NCBI GenBank assembly: GCA_000437255.1
Contig: FR899089.1
Span: 28,012 to 42,735 of the forward strand
Reading direction: 5' to 3'
Source: Ruminococcus sp. CAG:403
GTDB lineage: Bacteria; Bacillota; Clostridia; Oscillospirales; Ruminococcaceae
DNA length: 14,724 nt
Numbering within the stretch: position 1 is the first letter of the stretch; each line of letters opens with the position of its first letter. The notes beneath the pieces were generated by a model. The model was not told the origin of the DNA, made no database searches, and worked only from the letters and a program-made list of their open reading frames with translations. Shown here piece after piece: positions 6,975 to 13,701 of the stretch. The translations under genes were made by a program, and so were the position numbers.

Positions 6975-8102
6975 TCAGTTAATGATGGTTTCTTCAGTAT
7001 CCTTATCAAACAGGTGAATCTTATTCGGATCCAGTGCAATCTTGATGTGGTCGCCCGGCTTTGCAGTAGAACGAGGATCTACACGAGCAGTCATCGGAAC
7101 GCCTTCACACAGCAGGTACAGGTAGGTTTCTGCACCCATCATTTCGGTGATTTCTACGTCACATTCGATGACACCAGTCTTTGCATTGGAGAGGTACATT
7201 TCATCATCATGCAGGGATTCCGGACGAATACCCAAAACAACCGGCTTGTTTACATATTCAGCCAGCTTCGGATCACACTTTGCAGCCGGAATTGCAATCT
7301 GGAACTTCTTTCCGCTTGCGCTTTCAGAACCGAATTCTACATAGTAGTCGTTGCTCTTCTTCAGAACAGCATCGATGAAGTTCATCTGCGGAGAACCAAG
7401 GAATCCAGCAACGAACTTGTTGCCCGGCTTCTCGTACAGAGCCTGCGGTGTATCAACCTGCTGAATGATACCGTCCTTCATAACAACGATACGGTCACCC
7501 ATGGTCATAGCTTCTGTCTGGTCGTGGGTTACATAAATAAAGGTAGTACCCAGCTTCTTATGCAGCTTGGAGATTTCGGTTCTCATTTGTGCACGGAGCT
7601 TTGCATCCAAGTTGGAAAGCGGTTCGTCCAACAGGAAGACCTGCGGATTCCGGACGATTGCACGACCCAGCGCAACACGCTGTCTCTGACCACCGGACAT
7701 TGCCTTCGGCTTTCTGTCCAGCAGGTGGCTCAGGTCAAGAATCTTAGCAGCTTCTTCTACCTTCTTTGCGATTTCAGCCTTCGGTACTTTTCTCAGCTTC
7801 AGACCGAATGCCATGTTATCGAATACGGTCATGTGCGGATACAGCGCATAGTTCTGGAAAACCATTGCGATGTCACGATCCTTCGGAGCGATGTCGTTTA
7901 CCAGACGGTCACCGATGTACAGTTCGCCCTCGGAGATTTCTTCCAGACCAGCGATCATTCTCAATGTGGTGGACTTTCCGCAGCCGGAAGGACCTACCAG
8001 AACGATAAATTCCTTATCCTTAATTTCCAAATTTACATCTTTAACAGCTTTTACATTGCCAGGATATATCTTGTAAATGCCTCTCAATGATAGACTTGCC
8101 AT
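6975..8102 (-). CDS. msmK: Multi-sugar ABC transporter ATP-binding protein (MsmK/MsmX/UgpC type)
   Basis: This 375-residue carbohydrate-importer ATPase has a CUT1-type nucleotide-binding domain and a C-terminal MalK-like OB/TOBE regulatory domain. Walker A GPSGCGKST is at 37-45, Q-loop Gln-83 (VFQNYALYPH), signature MSGGQRQRVALGRA at 135-148 (Met for the usual Leu), Walker B VFLLDE at 155-160, D-loop SNLDA, and switch His-193. The C-terminal half includes GIRPESL (291-297). No permease or binding-protein gene is beside it. In Firmicutes, one such orphan ATPase (B. subtilis MsmX, Streptococcus MsmK) commonly energises several sugar importers encoded elsewhere; that role is inferred here. AGGAGG lies 11 nt before the ATG, and a good promoter lies about 75 nt upstream. 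Confidence 0.93.
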   Translation of the reverse strand: MASLSLRGIYKIYPGNVKAVKDVNLEIKDKEFIVLVGPSGCGKSTTLRMIAGLEEISEGELYIGDRLVNDIAPKDRDIAMVFQNYALYPHMTVFDNMAFGLKLRKVPKAEIAKKVEEAAKILDLSHLLDRKPKAMSGGQRQRVALGRAIVRNPQVFLLDEPLSNLDAKLRAQMRTEISKLHKKLGTTFIYVTHDQTEAMTMGDRIVVMKDGIIQQVDTPQALYEKPGNKFVAGFLGSPQMNFIDAVLKKSNDYYVEFGSESASGKKFQIAIPAAKCDPKLAEYVNKPVVLGIRPESLHDDEMYLSNAKTGVIECDVEITEMMGAETYLYLLCEGVPMTARVDPRSTAKPGDHIKIALDPNKIHLFDKDTEETIIN

Positions 8103-8177
8103 TTTATGCAGTTCCTCCTAAACTTATTTTACCGAATGCAGCGCAGCCGGAATGCTTTACCAATTCAGCCTATAATA

Positions 8178-8206
8178 ATCATACCAAAAAATAAAAATTT
8201 TTTCAA
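8178..8206 (-). promoter_or_regulatory. Sigma-A-type promoter of the msmK-like gene
   Basis: Minus-strand -35 TTGAAA (8206-8201), a 17-bp A/T-rich spacer and -10 TATGAT (8183-8178). It starts 19 bp after the rsuA stop. No terminator separates rsuA from this gene, so msmK probably also receives read-through. Confidence 0.7.
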
Positions 8207-8224
8207 GTCATTTATTGCCCAAAA

Positions 8225-9007
8225 TTATGTTGTTACATTTATCAAATATGACGAATTTTTTTTCAGGCTTTGTAATTTCGCTGAAAAAGTGGTTTCGCAA
8301 TTCAACAGTTTCTCCAAATCTTTGTCTAAAAGTTCCATACAGCTTCCAAGCTGCAAATCGGGCGGTAAAAACAAGTCGCCGATGCCGATTCGGATGAGTT
8401 CCTCTACATGGTTTCCCAAAGCAGCAAACATCCGTTTGATTTGGTGGTACTTTCCCTCCTGCAAGCCGACCAGCGCCCAGGTGTCCCCCAGTTCCGGCAG
8501 GGGTGCCGTTTCTGCCGGCAGGCAGAGGCTGCCGTCTCGCAGGGAGATGCCGGCTTGAAACGCATCGCTATATGTAGTAGAAAAAGGACGTGCCAATCGC
8601 ACCAAATAGTATTTGGGAACATGTCGCTTGGGGGCGAGCATGCGGTGCGCCAGGGCACCGTCTGTGGTCAGCAGCACCAGCCCCTTGGAGTCCTTGTCCA
8701 GTCTGCCGGCGGGAAAAAGTCCCTTGCACTGGAGGGCATCCGGCACCAGTTCCAGTACGGTTGGATCCCGTGCATCCTCGGTTGCACAGACATAGCCGGC
8801 AGGCTTGTTGAGCAGCAGATAACGACTGCTGGGGCGTAGGACAAGCGGTTCGCCTTTTATGGTGATGGTATCTTGTTCCGGCTGGACTTTTGTGTCTGCT
8901 TTTGCAATAATTAAATCATTTACTTTTATTTGCTTTTGCCGCAGCAAGAGCTTGACTTCTTTGCGGCTGTAGGGGGTGTGCGCTGCAATAAGCTGATCCA
9001 ATCGCAT
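8225..9007 (-). CDS. rsuA: RsuA-family 16S rRNA pseudouridine synthase
   Basis: The product has 260 residues from the ATG at 9007 (MRLDQLIAAH), which has AAGGAG 7 nt upstream; the open frame runs back to 9067 but without such a site. The N-terminal S4 RNA-binding domain spans about residues 1-55 (SRKEVKLLLRQKQIKVND). The catalytic domain carries LLNKPAGYVCA (65-75) and GRLDKDSKGLVLLTTDG (101-117), with catalytic Asp-104. The EGKYHQIKRMFAALGNHVEE segment (184-203) is typical of the RsuA/RluB/E/F branch. RsuA makes pseudouridine 516 in 16S rRNA; the exact target here is inferred from closest resemblance, and a 23S target (RluB/RluF type) is possible. A Lys/Ser tail of about 25 residues follows the domain. 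Confidence 0.88.
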   Translation of the reverse strand: MRLDQLIAAHTPYSRKEVKLLLRQKQIKVNDLIIAKADTKVQPEQDTITIKGEPLVLRPSSRYLLLNKPAGYVCATEDARDPTVLELVPDALQCKGLFPAGRLDKDSKGLVLLTTDGALAHRMLAPKRHVPKYYLVRLARPFSTTYSDAFQAGISLRDGSLCLPAETAPLPELGDTWALVGLQEGKYHQIKRMFAALGNHVEELIRIGIGDLFLPPDLQLGSCMELLDKDLEKLLNCETTFSAKLQSLKKNSSYLINVTT

Positions 9008-9094
9008 GGAAATGCTCCTTTTGGGTTCTGTTTTTCGGAAAACGGGCATATGGTTTATGGACAACATGGCGCAGCAAAGCGCCGGAAAGGGTGA

Positions 9095-9547
9095 ATGGGT
9101 CGTATGATACGTTCTCGTTTGTTGCTGGCAGCTGCTGTTTCAGGAGTCGTTCTGGGAGGCGTATGGCTCTATCGCTATACGCATGCAGCGCCGACTGTTT
9201 CTTATCAGATGATTGCGCTGCAAACGGATGCACAGCGCCGGGATTGGCTCACAGCATGCGGCTATTCGCCGACAGAAGCGGCGCCGCAGCTTGCCGCTGT
9301 ATTGGTGCCTGCCTGTACAGACAGCGGTACCTTTGGGGCATACTGCACCATGCAGGAGGCGCAAAGGCTGCCGCTTGCCGATTCTGCCGGAGCAGAGGCG
9401 GAACAAATTACCTATACGGTACAAAACAGCAGCTCCGAAAGCACGTTGCTCGCAGAGCTGCTGATACGTTCCGATGGGACATTGGTCGGTGCGATGCTGT
9501 ATGATCCGGCACAACCAGATCAGCTGACACCGCTGCTTACTTGTTGA
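9095..9547 (+). CDS. Membrane-anchored or secreted DUF4830-like protein
   Basis: This 150-residue protein has a positively charged N-terminus and one hydrophobic helix (about 8-25). There is no lipobox Cys, so it is an anchor or an uncleaved/cleaved signal peptide. The rest is a small outside domain whose layout resembles DUF4830: an LxxCGY start, then AAVLVP, a polar stretch, ITYTVQN, and LLAELLIRSDGTLVGAML. The match is by pattern memory only. The start is uncertain: ATG 9095 has GGAAAGG ending 4 nt before it, while ATG 9104 (MIRSRLL) has AAGGGTG at a better 10 nt. It sits divergent to rsuA and its stop overlaps the stop of the facing gene by 11 bp. I see no clear promoter; a 5-bp hairpin, GGCGC/GCGCC (9068-9083), precedes it. 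Function unknown. Confidence 0.7.
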   Translation: MGRMIRSRLLLAAAVSGVVLGGVWLYRYTHAAPTVSYQMIALQTDAQRRDWLTACGYSPTEAAPQLAAVLVPACTDSGTFGAYCTMQEAQRLPLADSAGAEAEQITYTVQNSSSESTLLAELLIRSDGTLVGAMLYDPAQPDQLTPLLTC

Positions 9548-9914
9548 ATACGTTGATCAAACCACCGATGATGGGCAGTTCTTTGGCTTTTCCGGTGCCG
9601 GCATTGACCATGCCAAGAATGGTCAGACCCAGAATAATCAAATAAATCACAGTGTTGCAGATGACACCTAAAACTGGAATCAATCCAAGAATTTTGCCGA
9701 CAATGCTCAAAACCAGATCAGTCAGGAAGAGGGCAAATCCCTGATTGGCGTGGAATTTACCGAACCGGGAATCCTTGCAGGCAACCAGCGGCAGGAAGAA
9801 CAGAATGCCCAGGTACGCCAGAACGGCCCAGACCTTGTTGCTCTGAATGTCCTGTGTGTCGTATTCGTAGGAAGTATCCGGGGTGTTGAATAAGTCGTTG
9901 AAATTATTTGCCAT
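9537..9914 (-). CDS. Small DUF4870/Tic20-like membrane protein
   Basis: This is a 125-residue protein from the ATG at 9914, with AAGGAG 7 nt upstream; the frame is open to 10004 but that part lies under the end of nrdR. A polar, acidic N-terminus (1-26) is followed by three hydrophobic segments at about 28-46, 59-80 and 83-105, with the conserved-looking KFHANQGFALFL between the first two. This pattern recalls the DUF4870/Tic20-like superfamily, whose bacterial members have no established function. It is last in the isomerase-nrdR transcript, 61 bp after nrdR, with an intervening hairpin. Its stop overlaps the facing DUF4830-like gene by 11 bp and no terminator follows. It is real by its ribosome site and membrane pattern; role unknown. 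Confidence 0.78.
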   Translation of the reverse strand: MANNFNDLFNTPDTSYEYDTQDIQSNKVWAVLAYLGILFFLPLVACKDSRFGKFHANQGFALFLTDLVLSIVGKILGLIPVLGVICNTVIYLIILGLTILGMVNAGTGKAKELPIIGGLINVFNK

Positions 9915-9933
9915 TGTTTTTCTCCTTTTCAAG

Positions 9934-9952
9934 GGCGCATTTGGTATGCGCC
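9934..9952 (-). other. Hairpin between nrdR and the small membrane gene
   Basis: A perfect 7-bp stem, GGCGCAT (9934-9940) with ATGCGCC (9946-9952), has a 5-nt loop and lies just before the ribosome site of the membrane gene. It has no T-run, so it is not a canonical terminator; an RNA-processing or expression-tuning role is possible. Confidence 0.4.
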
Positions 9953-9975
9953 GGGTGGTTTGGATGAGCGAAGTT

Positions 9976-10419
9976 TTATTGATCCAATTCGCTGATTGCG
10001 GCAATGAATCCAGCTACATCGGTAAAGTCCTGGTAAACGGATGCAAAGCGGATATATGCCACGGCATCAATCTTTTTCAGCTGTTCCATGACGGTATTGC
10101 CAAGTTCCGCAGAAGAAACCAGATTGCGCATTTCATTGGCGTACTTTGTTTCAATCTGCTCCACCAGTGCGCCGACCTGGTCGGCAGTCACCGGCCGCTT
10201 TTTGATGGCGTTGAAAATGCCGCCCATTAACTTGTTGCGGTTGAACGGTTCAATGGAACCGTCCTTTTTCTGCACCATCAGCAGCGGACGTTCGACAATT
10301 TCATAGGTGGTGAACCGTTTGGCGCACTGCATGCATTCCCGTCTCCGTCGGATTTTGGTTTCTGCCGGACGAGAATCCAGCACTTTGGTATCTGCATATC
10401 CACAATATGGACATCGCAT
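9976..10419 (-). CDS. nrdR: Transcriptional repressor NrdR
   Basis: NrdR is a zinc-ribbon/ATP-cone repressor that senses adenine nucleotides and shuts off ribonucleotide reductase genes by binding NrdR boxes. This 147-residue copy has the usual length. The zinc ribbon Cys pairs are C3/C6 (MRCPYCGY) and C29/C32 (RRECMQCAKRFTTYE), and the basic run KIRRRRE lies between them. The ATP-cone starts at about residue 45 with VQKKDGSIEPFNRNKL. The C-terminal Y(I/V)RFASVYQDF motif is present. The ATG has AGAGGG 6 nt upstream. It lies 36 nt after the isomerase stop, so it is likely co-transcribed; no reductase gene and no evident NrdR box are near, so it acts in trans. Confidence 0.97.
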   Translation of the reverse strand: MRCPYCGYADTKVLDSRPAETKIRRRRECMQCAKRFTTYEIVERPLLMVQKKDGSIEPFNRNKLMGGIFNAIKKRPVTADQVGALVEQIETKYANEMRNLVSSAELGNTVMEQLKKIDAVAYIRFASVYQDFTDVAGFIAAISELDQ

Positions 10420-10447
10420 GGTAATCCCTCTTTTCCCAAGTCATAAC

Positions 10448-10479
10448 ACCGATTCTCAGCGTATTGGAATGGAATCGGT
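10448..10479 (-). other. Inverted repeat spanning the isomerase stop codon
   Basis: An 8-bp perfect stem, ACCGATTC (10448-10455) with GAATCGGT (10472-10479), has a 16-nt loop holding the isomerase TGA. It lies 29 nt before the nrdR start and has no T-run. It may lower or couple nrdR translation, or be chance. Confidence 0.35.
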
Positions 10480-11271
10480 TTTGTTTGCACTGCCAGGTGC
10501 AAGCATATGCTGGATCACCAGGTAGTTGTTCACCAGATCCTGCACATTGTTGAAACTGCTGCGGTACAGCTCTAAGATGACGGAACAGTCCGGAGAACAG
10601 GTGCTGAGCGTTTGCAGGAAGGTTCGCACATCGAAGCGGCCTGTTCCAACCGGCAGACAATCTCCGTATTCTCCGTGGTCGCTGAGGTGCACATGCACAA
10701 TGTGACTGCCCAGCTTTTGCAGCATTTGCATGGGGTTTTCGTTGGAGCGGACAGCTTGCTTGATGTCCAGAACGAATTTGGCATCGTTTCCAAGCAGCTT
10801 CTGCATTTGCAGCAGAAAATCCAGGGAACGACTGGTGCAGCGAGCGACATTTTCCTGTGCCACCACAACGCCGAAGGTTTTTCCGAGTTCTGCCAGCATT
10901 GCAAAGCGTTCGGCATACAGTTCTGCCTGGATGGGACCCTTATTGCCGTGCAGCACAAAGACCGTTGCGCCCAGCGTCTGCATAGCAGAAAAGTAGCGCT
11001 TGTAGTATTCCAGAACATCCTGCAAACGGCGTTCATAACCGGAAAAAAGCATCAGTGGTTCCAGTTCGCTGGTAAACGGATGCAAGGACTTACATGTCAT
11101 ATCAAATCGGCGTAAAATATGAGTCAGGGATGCAATGAATGTCGGATGCAGTTCCGAATGGGTATTGATGAAAATTTCTACATGCTGCACGCCGCCAATT
11201 GCAAGGTCGTATAGCGCTTCTTCTACGACTTTTGGGTAAAGGCATGCTGTTGAAACGCCTGCTTTTAACAT
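10456..11271 (-). CDS. Sugar-phosphate isomerase/epimerase-like TIM-barrel protein
   Basis: This 271-residue protein belongs to the xylose-isomerase-like TIM barrel / AP-endonuclease-2 superfamily (PF01261). I choose ATG 11271 because GGGAGG lies 6 nt upstream; the open frame to 11391 runs through the promoter and the flippase terminator. Candidate metal ligands fall at the expected strands: Glu-140 (VVVAQEN), Asp-169 (FVLDIKQA), His-193/His-195 (HVHLSDHG) and Glu-234 (VILELYR). His-108 (VLHGNKG) lies on a further strand. Superfamily members isomerise or epimerise keto-sugars, or cut abasic DNA; the substrate cannot be read from sequence. It leads a transcript with nrdR and a small membrane gene, from a near-consensus promoter. 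Confidence 0.87.
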   Translation of the reverse strand: MLKAGVSTACLYPKVVEEALYDLAIGGVQHVEIFINTHSELHPTFIASLTHILRRFDMTCKSLHPFTSELEPLMLFSGYERRLQDVLEYYKRYFSAMQTLGATVFVLHGNKGPIQAELYAERFAMLAELGKTFGVVVAQENVARCTSRSLDFLLQMQKLLGNDAKFVLDIKQAVRSNENPMQMLQKLGSHIVHVHLSDHGEYGDCLPVGTGRFDVRTFLQTLSTCSPDCSVILELYRSSFNNVQDLVNNYLVIQHMLAPGSANKTDSIPIR

Positions 11272-11295
11272 GACAGTCCTCCCTTCTTTGCTACC

Positions 11296-11324
11296 ATTAT
11301 ACCATAACTTTTTGCGGATTTCAA
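11296..11324 (-). promoter_or_regulatory. Sigma-A-type promoter of the isomerase-nrdR operon
   Basis: Minus-strand -35 TTGAAA (11324-11319), a 17-bp spacer and perfect -10 TATAAT (11301-11296). The predicted start near 11290 leaves a short leader of about 20 nt with the ribosome site. Confidence 0.85.
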
Positions 11325-11370
11325 TAGGATTTTGTCGAGTCAAAAAAATTCTGTGAAGCAGACACGGAAA

Positions 11371-11407
11371 AAAGAAAAAGCGGAAGCGCATACAAACGCT
11401 TCCGCTT
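11371..11407 (-). terminator. Terminator of the flippase gene
   Basis: Minus strand: an 11-bp GC-rich stem (11397-11407 with 11378-11388) has an 8-nt loop and is followed by a run of T interrupted by one C (complement of 11366-11377). It starts 33 nt past the flippase stop and shields the isomerase promoter. Confidence 0.92.
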
Positions 11408-11439
11408 CTGCGTAGACGAGGCTTGCGGATTGTGGGAAA

Positions 11440-12858
11440 TTAGCGATGCTTGAGATGACGCAGGGTTTCGGTTAGTGCGGAGAAGTTGTAGCAGACAATG
11501 AACACGAAACTGAGGGTCAGCAGGAAAATCCAGCCGGACGGAGCCGATACCACGAGGATGCTTTGCAGGAATAAAATAATGGTATTCAGGGCAAAACGGG
11601 TATGATCTACATAGAACGGGACGAATTTTCGTGCATCCACAATCCGGATGCAGTAGCAGATAAAGTAGCTGGCAAAGGTTGCAACTGCTGCGCCCATAAT
11701 GCCGAACTTTGGAATCAGGATGATGTTTAAAACAATATTCAGCACTGCTGAAGCCAGGCTGGTCCAGAAGGAATGGGTTGTGTGCTGCGTTGCCGTATAG
11801 ATGCTGCCCAGGAACTGGTTGTAGTTCATCATCAGCACAGCAATAACCAGGATGGGGGTGTAGCGGAATGCAGTTGCATATTCCGGGTAGGTGGTAGAAT
11901 CGATCAGAATATCAGAGAACACACGAACAAATACAATGATGACGGAACTTGCAATGAACATCGAGGACTGGAAGGTGTCGAACACCTTTGTATAGAAGTG
12001 ATTGCGGTCTTTGGAGTTGTTTTCCTCAATGGCAGACATATTCCACGCTTGGAAAAAGACGGTGGAAATGGTGGAAATCAAGTTTGGAATTTTACTGGAA
12101 ATACCGTAGATACCGGCTGCTGTATCGCCCACCAGTCCAGCCGGGCCGGGCATGTACCGCAGGAACAGCCGGTCGGAGAAGCAGGTAATGACCCAGAGAA
12201 TGGCAGACGGAATCAGCGGAATGGAAAAGCGGATCATCATACGTGTGGTGCGCTTATCCAGATAACGCAGATTGAAATAGCGATGCAGATCGCCGATCAT
12301 CCAAAGTGTAATACCGGACAGCAAGTCGGATAGAATCACCGAAAGCATAAAGCCGGTGACACCGAGATGCAGGGAGGCAATGAAGAAGATGTTGAAGAAG
12401 AACAGGGTGATCGTCGCAAGAATACCGTCCAGTGCAAACAGTTTCACCATTCCACGAGCCCGGACAAACTGCGAATTGATTTGTCGGAATGCGGATGCAA
12501 TACAGTAGAGCACCAAAAGGATGACATAGTTTTCCGTATACGGCAGCAATTGCAGCAGCGGAGAGAGCACGATAAAGCCCAGAATGCCGCAGGTTTGAAT
12601 GACATAAGCAGATGTGAAAACACGCCGCTTGTCAAAGTTGCGGTCAATGCCATACCGAATGACGGCATCTGCAATGGAGAACGTAATAATCGGAATCAGG
12701 AAATTGGTGGTAATTTCCAGCAATTCCTTAGTGCTGTTGTCACCGGGATTGATATTTCCTGTGTACAATCGAGTCAGCAGCAACAACAGAATTTTGGAGC
12801 CGAAGGAACCGATTCCAAAAATCAAGGTATTGGAAAGCAGTTTTTTGTATTTGTTCAT
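11440..12858 (-). CDS. Polysaccharide/lipid-linked oligosaccharide flippase (Wzx/MVF superfamily)
   Basis: This 472-residue, highly hydrophobic protein has about 12-14 predicted membrane helices spread evenly from residue 12 to the C-terminus. It fits the polysaccharide biosynthesis (RfbX/Wzx-like, PF01943/PF13440) branch of the MOP superfamily. Supporting segments are the N-terminal NTLIFGIGSFGSKILLLLLT, with an Arg soon after, the RQINSQFVRARG segment, and LNIVLNIILIPKFGIMGAA near residues 385-405, a very common signature of this family. Members flip lipid-linked sugar units outward for surface polysaccharide or wall precursors. No glycosyltransferases are adjacent, so the cargo is unknown. 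The ATG has AAGGAAG 6 nt upstream; a -10 box about 145 nt upstream implies a long leader. Confidence 0.9.
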   Translation of the reverse strand: MNKYKKLLSNTLIFGIGSFGSKILLLLLTRLYTGNINPGDNSTKELLEITTNFLIPIITFSIADAVIRYGIDRNFDKRRVFTSAYVIQTCGILGFIVLSPLLQLLPYTENYVILLVLYCIASAFRQINSQFVRARGMVKLFALDGILATITLFFFNIFFIASLHLGVTGFMLSVILSDLLSGITLWMIGDLHRYFNLRYLDKRTTRMMIRFSIPLIPSAILWVITCFSDRLFLRYMPGPAGLVGDTAAGIYGISSKIPNLISTISTVFFQAWNMSAIEENNSKDRNHFYTKVFDTFQSSMFIASSVIIVFVRVFSDILIDSTTYPEYATAFRYTPILVIAVLMMNYNQFLGSIYTATQHTTHSFWTSLASAVLNIVLNIILIPKFGIMGAAVATFASYFICYCIRIVDARKFVPFYVDHTRFALNTIILFLQSILVVSAPSGWIFLLTLSFVFIVCYNFSALTETLRHLKHR

Positions 12859-13002
12859 GAATAACTTCCTTTTTGACGTTGATACCAGATATGAAACGGG
12901 TCTGCTCTGCGTGCATTCGGAGCCATCCGGTTCGGCGATCTATAGAAGCGTCGGGAACGGGAGTCGGTGCTCAGGCAGCAAAACAGCACAGTCTGAAACA
13001 TT

Positions 13003-13008
13003 ATTATA
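13003..13008 (-). promoter_or_regulatory. Probable -10 box for the flippase gene
   Basis: On the minus strand a perfect TATAAT is preceded by TGTGG. The -35 region at 17 bp (TTCCAT) is poor, so strength or an activator need is unclear. Transcription from here would give a leader of about 135 nt, which contains a GTGCT/AGCAC hairpin. Confidence 0.5.
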
Positions 13009-13142
13009 CCACATATTTCCGGAAAATGGAATGTTTTTTTAAAAGATCTCTTGAATTGCCAAAAAAAGAGCGGAACGCATCGCTGTTTTGCACAAAAACT
13101 TAAAATTAAAATTGTACATTCTTCCAAATTTCCAGAAAATAG

Positions 13143-13177
13143 AACAATCCTGCAACATTTCCCGGAGCAGGATTGTT
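13143..13177. repeat. 11-bp perfect inverted repeat, possible terminator
   Basis: AACAATCCTGC (13143-13153) pairs with GCAGGATTGTT (13167-13177) around a 13-nt loop. On the minus strand the following bases (CTATTTTCTGG) are T-rich; on the plus strand only TTT follows. It may end a minus-strand transcript from the spacer, but no gene for it is evident. Confidence 0.5.
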
Positions 13178-13334
13178 TCCAATATGAAGGGATTTTTCGT
13201 GCGTGAGCAGCAAACCGCAGAAGGGATGCCGATTTTTCCAAATGTGAACCGCAGAGAAGGGCTGTCTGACCGGCAGAAAGGGTGACGGACAGGCAGATGT
13301 GGTTGGCAGCAGTTGGATTTGGGATTCAAAAGGG

Positions 13335-13355
13335 CAGCATGGCTGGAACATGCTG
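13335..13355. repeat. 7-bp perfect hairpin in the spacer
   Basis: CAGCATG (13335-13341) pairs with CATGCTG (13349-13355) around a 7-nt loop. It has no T-run on either side. Confidence 0.35.
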
Positions 13356-13486
13356 GATGAACAAACCACAGGAAAAACGGGAATTGGTTTGCAGCTTCTA
13401 TGCGCAACTGGAGTTTTGCAAAAGAAGAAAGGATGCAAAATTCCTCGTAAGAGTACGACTCGATTGGAAGTTCCTCCTTGTACACT

Positions 13487-13515
13487 GCGCAGCAAATGGG
13501 AAACATTTGCTGCGC
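13487..13515. repeat. 12-bp perfect hairpin upstream of the sigma promoter
   Basis: GCGCAGCAAATG (13487-13498) pairs perfectly with CATTTGCTGCGC (13504-13515), leaving the 5-nt loop GGAAA. Neither strand has a T-run after it, so it is not a standard terminator. It lies about 50 bp upstream of the sigma-gene -35 and could be an operator or part of a structured RNA. Confidence 0.55.
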
Positions 13516-13565
13516 CATATGTGTTTATGCAGAATGCGTGCGCCGTGCAGGCTTGGAGAAAAAGA

Positions 13566-13594
13566 TTGCAAAGATCGGGAAAATATGCTACGAT
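13566..13594 (+). promoter_or_regulatory. Likely promoter of the sigma/anti-sigma operon
   Basis: The -35 TTGCAA (13566-13571), a 17-bp spacer ending in TGC (an extended -10) and the -10 TACGAT (13589-13594) form a housekeeping-type promoter. It gives a leader of about 100 nt. I see no separate ECF-type promoter (AAC / CGTC) that would suggest autoregulation. Confidence 0.6.
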
Positions 13595-13701
13595 AGATGC
13601 AGTGCTGTTGGAATGGGTTTCAACGACAAAGAGGAAACCAGCAGCGTAGAAAAAGCAGAAAACGGAGGACAGCTTCTGTGGGACGTAGGGGAGGCGTTGA
13701 C

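Larger units (their letters stand above)
12859..13701. other. 843-bp non-coding stretch between the flippase and the sigma gene
   Basis: Divergent spacer. The flippase leader and -10 box occupy 12859-13008; a sigma-gene promoter lies at 13566-13594. Between them are several clean inverted repeats (13143-13177, 13335-13355, 13487-13515, and a weaker 7-bp one at 13262-13292) and an A/T-rich part at 13075-13140. Frames open here on both strands lack a ribosome site at their starts, have unlikely amino-acid content (rich in Cys, His, Trp, Arg) and match nothing I know. It could hold a structured RNA or a decayed gene. No tRNA, SRP, tmRNA or RNase P core motif is seen. Confidence 0.5.

Noticed and set aside
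6930..8090. 386-codon open frame on the plus strand opposite the msmK-like gene
   Set aside because: It is the antisense shadow of a clear ABC ATPase; the composition is unlike a protein and no ribosome site or promoter is in place.
13039..13518. Minus-strand 159-codon open frame in the same spacer
   Set aside because: It runs through the 13143-13177 inverted repeat, lacks a ribosome site at its start and has no protein-like pattern.
13282..13649. Plus-strand open frames of 104 and 116 codons upstream of the sigma gene
   Set aside because: Both start at GTG without a usable ribosome site, overlap each other and the 12-bp hairpin, and are rich in Cys, Trp, Arg and Lys without a recognisable pattern.
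13600..13650. GAGGAAAC segment considered as the start of RNase P RNA
   Set aside because: The conserved continuation and the partner conserved block are absent.
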